Shown: piece after piece, positions 45,902 through 56,304 of the stretch | How the letters are laid out: each line of letters starts with the position of its first letter | Position numbering within the stretch: position 1 is the first letter of the stretch | NCBI GenBank assembly: GCA_905250115.1 | Contig: CAJNOI010000271.1 | Span: forward strand, 22,322-86,321 | From: Adineta steineri | Lineage: Eukaryota; Rotifera; Eurotatoria; Adinetida; Adinetidae | Direction: 5' to 3' | Length of the DNA: 64,000 bases | Program-made: the position numbers and the translations under genes | Notes under the pieces: generated by a model | What the model was told of the DNA's origin: nothing | Database searches by the model: none | Seen by the model: only the letters and a program-made list of their open reading frames with translations

Positions 45902-48449
45902 TCAAACTTTTTCCGTATTTGTAATAGAATTTCGTACTTTTGTTCCATTATTTATTTGTTTATGATGATTAACTGCATGAAAAGTTAAACAACCAGCATG
46001 TAAAATAAGTAAAACATCTGTTGTTAAAAACCCCACACTCCATGCTAGTTATGAAAAAAACATAATATATTAATGAATATTTTCTATAATAGATAAAATA
46101 CTTACGCCATGGTCTGTATTGAATTGCTTTTTTTTCACCTTCTGGTCCAATAGCCCAGACTTTTTTATTTCCTCCATCAGTCACAATAACACCATGACTA
46201 ACTGAATCAAGAATCAAACGATTCATATTATCAACATTGATTTCATATAAATCAATTCGACGAACCAGTTGACCTATTTCGAAAACAAGAAAGAAGATTT
46301 TTTGTTAATCTATTCAATTTTAATTTACCATTTTTTTGTCTTTTTTCAAGAAAATATCTTGCTGGTTCACGTTCACGTCTTTTTCCTAATATATAACAAC
46401 ATTGGCTATCGACAACTAAACTTCGTATTTCAACACCAGATTCAAATGTTATTTGTAATTGTAATTCATGATCAAAGACAGATATTTTCGATTTATTACA
46501 ACCTTTTTCTGATGCATAAAAAATAAATTGTGTATCTGACGCAACACGTTGACAATTAAGACCACGTTCAACAACACGTTCACGTTCAAGTTGTTTTCGT
46601 GTTAAATTACATATATATAATTTACATTCAATAGGTTTTGATGCTTGTTTATGTTCACCTACTATAATTATACTATCATCATGATAAATACATAAATCTT
46701 TTATATCACCATCAGACCATTGAATTCTCTATAATAAAAATACAAAGTTAATTAAAAATTTTCTTTATTCATTTACTTCATTCTCATGTCCACTAGCATC
46801 AAATATAACTAATGAACTTTTATCTTTATTATAAAGTAATATTAAATCTGTATTTGTTATTGCTAACATTCCCCAATCGAAACTTTGTGAAAGTGGAATT
46901 TTTTTATATGATTCAATATTACAATTATCTAATTTGGATTGAAATGTTGGTAAACGAGTTGGTGTTAATGACATTTTTTGATTTTGTGTAACTAAAGATA
47001 AATCAGCCATAGAATTTGAAACAGTTTTTGGTAATAAATTTGCTGAACTAGGTGGATGAACACGATGTGCATGATGATTACTAGTTGTATTTGAAGAAGA
47101 AGATGTTGATGTTTGTTGTGGTACTTGTTGTTCAATTATTGAATTATTATTTGTATCATCGGAACTATTTGTTGATGCTTGTTGTTGTTGTTGTTGTTGT
47201 TGAAGTCCAATAGTATTAAGTGATTTATAATGGTTTCCTTGACCATTTGAGTGTTTTTTTATTGCTCGATCATTTGTAGATATAGAAGCTTTTACATGAT
47301 CATTATTTATTGTTGATGAAGCTGCACTACTTGAATCTACATATTTTTTAATTAGAAATGAAAAGAAATAGACATGTAAAGAATAATAAGATATGTGACA
47401 TACCATCTGTTTGATGATTTCGTGCCGTTCTAGATGAAGCCGATGAATTTTGTTTACCATTATTATTATTTATAACTAATTCCTCTATTTGTGATGATGA
47501 TGAATCTTGATTTTTACTAAAACTTTTCTTTAAACATTCATCATTATCAATTTCAAATAATTTCATTTCTGGTAAACGTTCATGAAATACTTGATTAGCT
47601 TCACGAATATCTTCTTGTATATGTGTTAAATTTAATTGTAAATGTTTAAATTGTTCAATAGTTGACCAATCTGTTATTGTTATTCGTAAATCTTGTATTG
47701 TTTTATTTATTTGTTCACAACGTTGTTTATGTTCATCAATAAGTGATTCAAGTTCATTAGTACATATAGATGATTGTCTTTCAACAATATCTTCATTTGT
47801 TGCTTGTGCTGAACGTAATTCATCAATTAAACTTGTATAATATAAACGTATACCTTCAATAGATTTTTGTTTTACTTCAATTAATTTATGTCTTGCATGA
47901 TCAATAAGATCATTCATAGCTAAATAGTCTTGTTCTAATGTATTTATATTATTTGTTAATGTTGTTAATGCTTCACGTCTATGTTGATTTGCGCATTCAA
48001 AACAAACAAATAAACAACAATGTGAACATTTAACAAATGATGGTGATTGATTACAAACTTGACATTGTCCAGTTGCTTCAACATGAAAATTACATGATTC
48101 AACAAGATCAAGAACCGTTTGATTTATTGGTAAATCTGTATAATTTTTTATTGTTGAACATATTTCTTTTCGACAATTTTGTACTGGACAATAATGAGTT
48201 AATTTTTCATCAATTGTATCTGTTGTTGGTGATGATGATGATTCTTGTGAATTCCATTCATTTTCCAGACAAGTTGTACCTATATATTATATTTATAGAA
48301 AAATAATTATTTTTAGAAAAAAAAGAATTTGTCAACTTACAAATAGTATGTCCACATGTTGGTAAAACTCTTGGTTCAGTATAACGTTGTGAACAAGCTG
48401 GACAATTGACAAGTGTTTCCAGAAGATGACGAGGTATTGCAGCTGCCAT
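45902..48449 (-). CDS. TRIM-like RING / B-box / coiled-coil protein (751 aa)
   Basis: Exons: 48341-48449, 47404-48279, 46777-47336, 46329-46728, 46106-46273, 45902-46044 (752 codons including stop). The RING is CPACSQRYTEPRVLPTCGHTIC, then CTTC and CPVQNC. A B-box-like segment follows (CQVCNQSPSFVKCSHCCLFVCFECANQH), then a coiled coil (about 47420-47950). A Ser/Gln/Asn-rich linker with poly-Gln leads to a beta-propeller-like C-terminal part (WGMLAITNTDLILLYN, IKDLCIYHDDSIIIVGE, HGVIVTDGGNKKVWAIG) like the NHL region of TRIM2/3/71-type E3 ligases. It is a probable cytosolic ubiquitin ligase; substrate unknown. The last blades are weak, so a WD/NHL choice is not firm. Confidence 0.75.
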
Positions 48450-50608
48450 ATGATGCTAAAAAGGCAGAATGAAACTGTTCTCAATATTGTACAATTTATT
48501 TGATATTGATCATCCTTGTAATATGTCTGTATGTGATTTTACAAGGTTTCATAGTTAAATGAGAAAGAAGAGAATATTTAAAAGGAAACACATTTGTAAT
48601 AAAGAGAAGATCTCATATTCACACATGTATGTATGTATGTATATATATGTACATGATAGGTAGGAGGTTAAGTGTTTGCCATCCTTCAATATGCATCCTT
48701 CTTACTTGTAAAAGAAAGAAATGATCGTTGGTATAAAATAACCATTTCTTTCTTTCTATCATACCTGTTCATCTCACTTATTCGTTCTCCTTTAGTATAT
48801 ACATTATAACTTTTCATCGTGCGAATATTTGTTCAAAAAAGAAATCGAAGTAGAAAAAGAGAGAGAGAAGAGAAGAGAGAAAAAGAAATACATGTGTGTA
48901 ATTATCATTTATGATAGAATGTTCTCTCTCTCTCTCTTCCTTTCGCTCCACACTCGTCATCATGTATACGTATATAAACGTTGTAATCATTTGGTTGTCC
49001 ACTACATAAGTCACGCTTGAATTGTACATCGAAAGAATGAGTGGATGAATACTGATAGTCAATCTAATGCGATCGAGGATGATAAAAAAAAAAGAAAAAA
49101 AGACAAGGAGAGGATTTATGTTGTACATATATACTCAACGAATTTGGGTATGTATATGTATATAGATAATGTCTACATCAAAACTAATTTATAAGAGCCT
49201 GTAGATAGAATGCTAACCTTTTCAGCCTTATAAGTTAGATTATTCGTATATTTAATGAGCACGTTTGATATTGTTTCGTTTCATCTATTGTATGTAATAA
49301 TACGAAAACAGAAGTCTTACGAAGAAAGAAGAAGAAGCGGTAGTTCTTTTCTCTTTCTTTCTTTCTTTCTGTTTCTCTTTGACTCTCATTTCATTTCTAA
49401 CTGTAGGTTGTTTTCGTTTATATTACTGATCTTTTTTTTTCTAAAGTAAAAATCTTAATAATGTCTTCAAGCAAATAAAAATGACGGTTGAACTACAAAC
49501 AGTCATCAGTCGTGCAATAACAGACGAGTATAAGGAGACAAGTAAATAATCGTCTCTTGTCATTCGACCTTTGACTTAGTGTATAGAAAGAAAGAAAGAA
49601 AGAGACAGAAAAGAAAAAACACTATAAAACTTGAGATGTGTCAAATATGTGAATGCAGACAAATATACTTAAACTAGATTCTACTTATAATAGAAGTGGT
49701 CGTCTTAACGAATCTCATAGTATATATGTATATGATATTATAACAATTGGCATTGAAGATCTCCTCTACATAGAAATTTACGAGCAATAAAATTGTGTAT
49801 AATTAACAATTTGTTCATGTACTATTTGTCTTTCGAAATTGATTGTTTAGATTAGAAAGTAGAAAATGATTCCATTCATAGTTAAGATATGCTTCTTAAG
49901 TGTTATAATTGTGTTTTTTTTTCAATGTTTGACAAATGACATTGATAAATGAAGCGATTGGGTGGTAAAGGTGCAATATGTTACGCAATAATTATCTCAT
50001 CAATCAGATATTGATAGAGCTTCTTTTTTTTATACATTTACATATTGAAATTAATCATAAATCTTTTCTTTTTTTTATATACTCAAGGAATTCTATTCAT
50101 TGTAAGTACAATCAATATAATATTCGATAAGAATATAATTAATCGGTCTCTATTGAATATATTATACATAGATATATATTTAAAAAAAGATATAATCATA
50201 CACATTTAGATGAATAATTAGTTTTAAAATAGTAGGATTCGTATTCAGAGATATATTCAAGGATAAAATGAAGTGTTGAAAAGACTGACTTACATTAATA
50301 CAAGATGTATAAATAACCATATAATTTACTTCATACGCTTGATTAACATGATTGTAGATGTTCATTCAAAAGGCTATAATGATGTTATATCGGTCTAATA
50401 CTATATACCTGTCTTATTCGATTCAATATATCGATAATCTATATAGGATAATAAGTATAATTTAATCTTTTCATTTTATTAAAATGTACAAAGAAAGATA
50501 TTTTTTTCAATTATATTCTTTTAATTTCTTTACTAGTCTTTCTGATATGTTTTTAAAGTTTAAATCATTCGTCCTTGAGATTCATTTTAATATTTTCACA
50601 AAAGCGGT
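48450..50608. other. Intergenic, microsatellite-rich, no gene recognised
   Basis: It contains (GTAT)n and (TA)n near 48626-48650, GA-rich and CT-rich runs near 48858-48890 and 48924-48940, TTTCn near 49354-49370 and GAAAn near 49588-49600. No coding frame has domain or splice support. Confidence 0.45.
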
Positions 50609-50809
50609 TTATATTTTTTGAATACGACTGTTATCCTTTACAACTTTATTAGCGATAAATTTTTTAATATAAGCATATTGATAAGGCATATGTTTCGATG
50701 AATTGCATGTAATTGATGAAGCGTATGATGGTAGTGGTGACACGTGAAATGACTCGAAGATTTGTGTATCATTGGTTGTTGTAAATGAAATTGTTTTAAC
50801 ACTAGTCAA
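50609..50809 (-). pseudogene. Degenerate, truncated copy of the dsRBD/PrimPol-finger gene
   Basis: The minus-strand frame ends SKHMPYQYAYIKKFIANKV...NSRIQKI and then a stop. It aligns with NHLPNEYAYIEQFIDAKV...GGRIRKI in the intact gene at 51239-52508, including the preceding Ser/Thr-rich linker. Past the stop, the zinc-finger part is not recognisable. The copy therefore covers only the linker and the first part of the PrimPol-like region, about 400 bp downstream of the intact gene in the same orientation. Confidence 0.55.
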
Positions 50810-51238
50810 GATTCATCTACGATATGTGGTACAAAGCTCTAACAATAGTAAATTATCGAGAAATTGTAAATTTAGAATACTCATAATTCTTATTCTATCA
50901 ATATGTTTCTAAAGAACAATTTCAATTGATCGCGAAGTTATCTACATGTTTTATTTCCAATGATGAGTTATATACACAACTGCTTTATATAAAATCACTG
51001 TCTAACAAATGTGGAGAATATCTTTTTTTACTATGATTATTTTAAATATCTCAAATACTGAAAACAACTCAAGTCTATAAAAATTCAACATCTTGTTGAG
51101 TGTACTCTAAACGAAATTGAACAAATATTTTCTAGTAAGCCATATTTGAGATTATTGCGATACAAAAATAGTTATTTTAAGTTCTATTGAAGAACTTGAA
51201 TAAATTTCTCAAGATTATATTTGAAAAATATGATTAAA

Positions 51239-52508
51239 TTATGAATCATGACAATCGAAACATGATTCGAAACACCGTTCACAATGAATTGCATCACAGC
51301 ATAATTCACATTCACGAGTACATTTTCCACAGAACATTTCGTCACAACGTTCACATTCGCTTCGATTTTTTGATGTTAACAATATTTTACAACGTGAACA
51401 GCGATCTGTTGAATGATTTTTGCTACAACCAATCAATGTTTTTTTTTGTTCTTCTGCAATATTTTTCAACACTGAACGAAAACCATAACATTCTGGATCA
51501 TGACATTTCTGAAAATATGTTTTTTCCTTAGGATGAACAAGAAAATAGATTTGATTTTTTCTATGGTTTCGTTGGACATTTTCACAAAAACGATAAGGAC
51601 CAGCAATTTCGAATTTATATTGTCCTGGTGTACGTAGCGGTACTATTTTTCGGATTCGCCCACCGTGTTCTTTAACTTTAGCGTCTATAAATTGTTCAAT
51701 ATAGGCATATTCATTAGGTAAATGATTCATTAACTTAAACTCTGATATTTTTGAGTCAGATGGCACTGGATCCAAGTGTTCTTCAGAAGCATTGACTGTT
51801 GTTGAGACTTGTGAAGATTCCGAAGTTTCAACTGAATATACACTTCTACCCATTAGAGATTCCCATGCGTTTTTAGCTGCCGAGTGTTCAGCTTCTTTTT
51901 TCGTTACACATGATTCATCACCAACATACCACTGATTACTTACTTTAACTTCAACCTAAAAATATATTAAGAAAGCTATAAGATAAATAGAAACCCAAGT
52001 GATATTTTTTATAGTAGTACTGAAAATAATTTATATGCACAAAAAACTTATACAAGCTATATATCTTTAAAGCGATTCGATCATTTGAACAGTAGTATTC
52101 CCTAAAGTTTTAATGCTTCACTATAACTTAAATGTATGTGTAAAATATACAAAGCTAGATGTATGGTGAAATAAACTTTTTTCAGATGCCGAGTTACTAT
52201 GATATAGGTAAAATATACAATTACCAATTATTTATGCAAATATGAATCAAACGGAAATTTTTTACACATCAGTTGCACTCACTATTTTAGAATTTCGTAA
52301 AATTTGTAATTCAAACAATGAAATCATTAAGGAAATATGAGACTTACAAGAGCTTCTTAGCATCTATTATTTCATTGAATATGAAAGTAAATACCTGAAA
52401 TTCCAACATATGTCCTGGGCCAGATTGATTTTTAATTCGATAAGTAGGCAAAGAAATCTTTCGCTTTTGACAATATTCTTGAAGACGATTTTTCCATAAT
52501 ATATCCAT
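51239..52508 (-). CDS. dsRNA-binding motif fused to PrimPol/UL52-type zinc finger and Cys-rich tail (276 aa)
   Basis: Exon 1 is 52395-52508 (an earlier in-frame ATG exists at 52541), exon 2 is 51239-51955. Residues 1-70 look like a dsRBD: RLQEYCQKRKISLPTY, GPGHMLEFQ, then VEVKVSNQWYVG and KKEAEHSAAKNAWESL. After a Ser/Thr linker, PNEYAYIEQFIDAKV...GGRIRKI, YRFCENVQRNHRKNQIYFLV and YFQKCHDPEC match the C-terminal region of PrimPol (its RWCEN-R-H-SN and YQKCHDPVC zinc-finger ligands). The tail has a further zinc-binding cluster (CSRC, CERC, CGKC, CELC, CERC, CFDC). The catalytic primase domain is absent. A nucleic-acid-binding role is likely; biological function unknown. Confidence 0.65.
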
Positions 52509-52541
52509 TATATTTGATTTAATGTTGGTAATATTTCTCAA

Positions 52542-53211
52542 TAGTAACTTGCTTATATATCCTTTTATACTTCCTCGCGTACAGAAACAGATACAAGAAG
52601 AATGAATGTAAAATAAATATTGATACAGAACAGGTTAATGCTGACTCATTTTATGTTTTTTCGTTCTACATTTTCTCACAATGGGAAGATAAATAATGCA
52701 CATTACATGTATTGCTCACTACCTGTATAATTACAACATATGTGTATAGTTTGAATCATGCAGGCACACACTAAAATAAAACTGATACAGATAGGATATT
52801 TCAAAAGCTTTCGGATTGGTTTTAACCAATATAAATAAATACGTTACGGTGATTAATATTACTATTCTTTTTTAAAGTATCATATCTCTCGATCATTACA
52901 TTAAAACAAGAAACAATGATTGAGAAGACAGATGTAGAAGGTAATGTGAATGACGAATCGATTTATATTGTAAACTGTCATTTGTAGAAGAACTATCATA
53001 TTGAAGGATATTATCAGTTGAAACTAAGCTTTACTCTTAATTTTTCTTTATTTGCAAACGAAGTTTAGTCACCAGAAAATTGGCATAATATGCTTATATT
53101 ATTGTTACATTAACTGATTCGAGCTCTTTATGAACGAATTTATTGTGATGTCAAAAGAGAAAAGAAATATAATACTCTTATCCAACTTTTCATTATTTTG
53201 ATAATAATATA
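52542..53211. other. Intergenic, no gene recognised
   Basis: AT-rich spacer upstream of the dsRBD gene, presumably including its promoter; nothing else supported. Confidence 0.4.
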
Positions 53212-53974
53212 CACCCTAGTTCAAAAAACTTGCACAAAATTGAATTTTTTGTATAACGATTTTCTTATCGTTAGAAATTAATTAAATGTTTAACTTTTCC
53301 AGGTATATATGTCCGTTAGTAACACTACACGTTGACTATATAAAAGCGTGAATTCTTTTCTTTTTAATACATAAACATTTAATCATGACATAATCTACTG
53401 ATTTAAAAAAACTATCATATATAGACACTACATTATTGGAACAGAGGCATGATTTACGCTCGTGCTATTCATCATGAAATAAAGATATCATCAAGGACTA
53501 TCTATTACAATATAATAAATAAATTGAAACAAACAAATTCACTTAAGCAATGAAGAGGAAATGGTCGACTATGTGCCACATGAAAATAGAAAAAATCTAT
53601 ATTGCTCAATATATTCAATATAAAATTATCTTCTTTCTGCTACTAGGCAAGATTTTCGTCAAAATTGGTGTTTAAGAGAAGGCAAAGATCGTAATCATAC
53701 GCTCAATATTTTCAAACAATTCATCAACAGCAAAATATTAGAATTATCGGAGTGCCCGTCTGATACTCGAAATGTTAATCCTATCCACAATTTATGCTCG
53801 ATCATAAAACGCTAAGTGGAAAGAAGGAAATCGAAAAACATTGATGAACTTGAGCTTTCTTCACGTGAAGAATTTAAAAATGTTGATGTCAATTTTGCAA
53901 TGAATTTTGTGATGTCGATGAAAAAAAGATGTTTATCTCTCATTAAATCTAAAGACAAACGAATAAAATATTGA
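53212..53974 (+). pseudogene. Tc1-like transposase relic with internal deletion
   Basis: After a possible left terminus (TA|CACCCTAGTTCAAAAAAC), a degraded frame shows the Tc1 helix-turn-helix and AT-hook-like region (SSRTIYYNIINKLKQTNSLKQ, stop, RGNGR). The central part with the first catalytic aspartates is missing. The C-terminal part (about 53681-53974) is clear: KILELSECPSDTRNVNPIHNL, then an in-frame stop, then VERRKSKNIDELE and SMKKRCLSLIKSKDKRIKY, matching the P-SPDLNPIENLW to KY end of Tc1 transposases. At least two stops and the deletion make it inactive. No matching right terminus was found. Confidence 0.7.
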
Positions 53975-54130
53975 AGTATAGTGTCTAATAGTACTCGCCG
54001 TAGGCTATTAGCCAGTAATGAAAACTACTTGGCAGTGACTTATATATGAGGATATATTTACATAACAGTATGTGCAGGCTTTTTTGAACAGTACTGTAAT
54101 ATTCTGTCTTATTTATTTTAGAAGTCTGAT

Positions 54131-54382
54131 ATGGTTCTGAATTTGGCAGGATGCCGTAATAACAAATATTCTCTTGACTACCTTATTAATAACGTTCTTA
54201 CAGAAGTATGTGTAACAAAAAGTCAGAATAAAGTCAAAAATCAATTGGCAGTAAGATATTATCTTCCCTTTAAGAAAGAATATTCTATTTTCTTATTTTA
54301 GTATTCTTCAAAAAATCACACAGGTGAATTAGAACTTGACCTTGACAAATATGTCAAGCAAACATCAGCAGAGTTCGAGTAA
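54131..54382 (+). CDS. Small two-exon ORF of unknown function (66 aa)
   Basis: Exon 1 (54131-54250) begins with ATG shortly after an acceptor-like TTTATTTTAG (54120-54121) and ends GCA|GTAAGA. Exon 2 (54302-54382) starts after TATTTTAG and ends TAA; phase 0 is kept. The product (MVLNLAGCRNNKYSLDYLIN... to KYVKQTSAEFE) matches no family I know. The acceptor before the ATG suggests an upstream exon. It is squeezed between the Tc1 relic and the MITE at 54426. Confidence 0.35.
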
Positions 54383-54425
54383 ACACAAATTATTTCAAAA
54401 AAAGTTGTATTGTTTTTTTGTAAGA

Positions 54426-54703
54426 CCCAGGGCGATGGTTCCTGAAGCAGGATTCCATGATTTTCCATCAAAATCCCTGAGAAAACTCACCATTTCTGGG
54501 CGGAACTCGTCCGGAAAATGCCAGAAATCCGATGGAGAAGTAAGGTAACCGTATCCGACTGCCGGTTTTGGCATGTACTTGTCGGTTCCGGCCCAAACCA
54601 GATAAATCCGATCATCGGATCTGTTCAATAGGAATACTATTTCCATGAAATCTCCGGAATACTACGGAACCGGCCGTTTCCGTACCGGATTGTTCGACCT
54701 GGG
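54426..54703. mobile_element. 278-bp CCCAGG-ended MITE, copy 2
   Basis: Same length and orientation as 2631-2908 and alignable end to end (GATGGTTCCTGAAGCAGGAT, GGAAAATGCCAG, CCCAAACCAGATAAATCCG, GGATTGTTCGACCTGGG). Termini are CCCAGGGCGA and TCGACCTGGG. The flanks read GA on both sides instead of TA. It has no coding capacity; the minus-strand open frame through it is incidental. Confidence 0.8.
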
Positions 54704-55096
54704 GATATCAAGTTTTAACAATTTAGTGGAAAATCTAAATCAACTCTTTAAAGGTGAAACATGATTTATGAAGTGAAATACAGCAGCATTCAAATAGACA
54801 TCATTTTATTTCGTTTATTTGTTAGACAGTTACACTGTTTGTCATTTTATAGTGAGTTCATTTTAAAAAGAAATACAGCTTTTATTCTATAAAGAATCTT
54901 TTAAATGTTTTGATGATCAGTTATTCAGTAAAATCACATTTTTCTGTGTGAAACAGAATCTTGATATTTAGTAAATATTTTATTCAAATGAGAACATAAG
55001 ATTTTTTATTAAAAAGAGTTGTTTTGTGTGTTTATTCACCACTCAGTGCGATCATTCAAAATATCACAATAACGGAATAAAAAAAAGAAAAGAGTG
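54704..55096. other. Intergenic, no gene recognised
   Basis: AT-rich spacer beyond the MITE, downstream of the convergent tubulin cofactor B gene. Confidence 0.4.
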
Positions 55097-56035
55097 TTAT
55101 AATTCTTCTAAATCAAGTTCTGGAAATTCTCCAACTGTAACTGAACTTGGCCGAACAAATACACCATATTTATCAGGACATTCAAAATATTTCTTTCCTT
55201 CAGCACTAAACAAAAAAGTAAACTATATTTTTGTAAACAACTATATGTATGAATTAAAACTTACGATCCATTATTCTTGCCTAATGGTTCATCATATCGA
55301 ACGCCAATCCATACTCCTGGTTTGAAATGTACTTCACCTAAAATACGATGAAATATTTTAATATTAAATATATTTTTGTATACCTTTAAACATAACAGTT
55401 CCTCTTTTTGTTGGTTGTGATGTAACAGCAACTTCACATCTATTAAACAGTTATAAGGATGAGAAAAAAAAGAGTAATTGGAAAATCTAAACTAACCGAT
55501 CATTAACATTAATTTTACTTGCTGCTTGTTGTTCATGTTCTTCTTTTTCTTTTTCTTTTCTTTCACGTTCCTCTTGTGCTGCTGGATTATATTTTCCAAT
55601 TTTATGATCAACCATAAATTGCCTTGCTGTATTTTTTCTTGATTCATATTCTTCAGCTGTCAATTCATATTTTGGTACATCACCTGTATCATCAAACATA
55701 TGTGCTCGTTTTAAATTTGTTTCTTCAATTTGTAAGATCATTTTTGATTGAACATTATATGAACCTAATGTACGAGAATCATCATCAAGATCAAATAATT
55801 TTGTACCACGTTCATCATGAACATGAATTTTCATTGATTGACTTTGAGCACCTGTAATTAATTCCAATTGATTCTAGAATTAAAACACAAAATAAGCAAA
55901 GAAATCGTATTATCTTATCTTATCTCTTACTTTTACTTCACCAATTTGTGCCGATCGTTTAAAACGTCGTATAGCTTCACTTGGTACTATATTACTTTTA
56001 ATTGTAAATTCAACCATATCATCTCCAGTCGCCAT
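55097..56035 (-). CDS. TBCB: Tubulin folding cofactor B (239 aa)
   Basis: Exons 55931-56035, 55497-55873, 55384-55439, 55265-55337, 55097-55205 (240 codons including stop). The N-terminal ubiquitin-like domain is [15 protein letters not shown] through [14 protein letters not shown] and [15 protein letters not shown] coiled coil ([19 protein letters not shown]) precedes a C-terminal CAP-Gly domain: [34 protein letters not shown]. The tail ends in EEL, near the EDE/EEI-type ending of the family. TBCB cooperates with TBCE to process alpha-tubulin in the cytosol. Length is close to the human protein (244). The next minus-strand gene, STAG, ends about 270 bp away. Confidence 0.92.
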
Positions 56036-56304
56036 AATTGATGATCTAGAAATAAAATAATTTATTTAATCGAAAAATTTTTATATTTATATTTAAGTTT
56101 CTTTATTTTAATAAAAGTCTTAATAGACTACAAGCATGAGAAAACAAATGAAATACAATAATAACAAGAACAAAAAAATACATTTAGATGACTATACAAA
56201 TAAAAAAAAACTGAAAAAAAATATAATCATCTATGAATCACAATAGAGAATGATCATCTAAAATGTTTAGAGATCTTTACATTTAAAAAATAAACAATAG
56301 AATT

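Noticed and set aside
51241..51531. 96-residue plus-strand frame rich in His and Asn
   Set aside because: Antisense of the Cys-rich tail of the dsRBD/PrimPol-finger gene.
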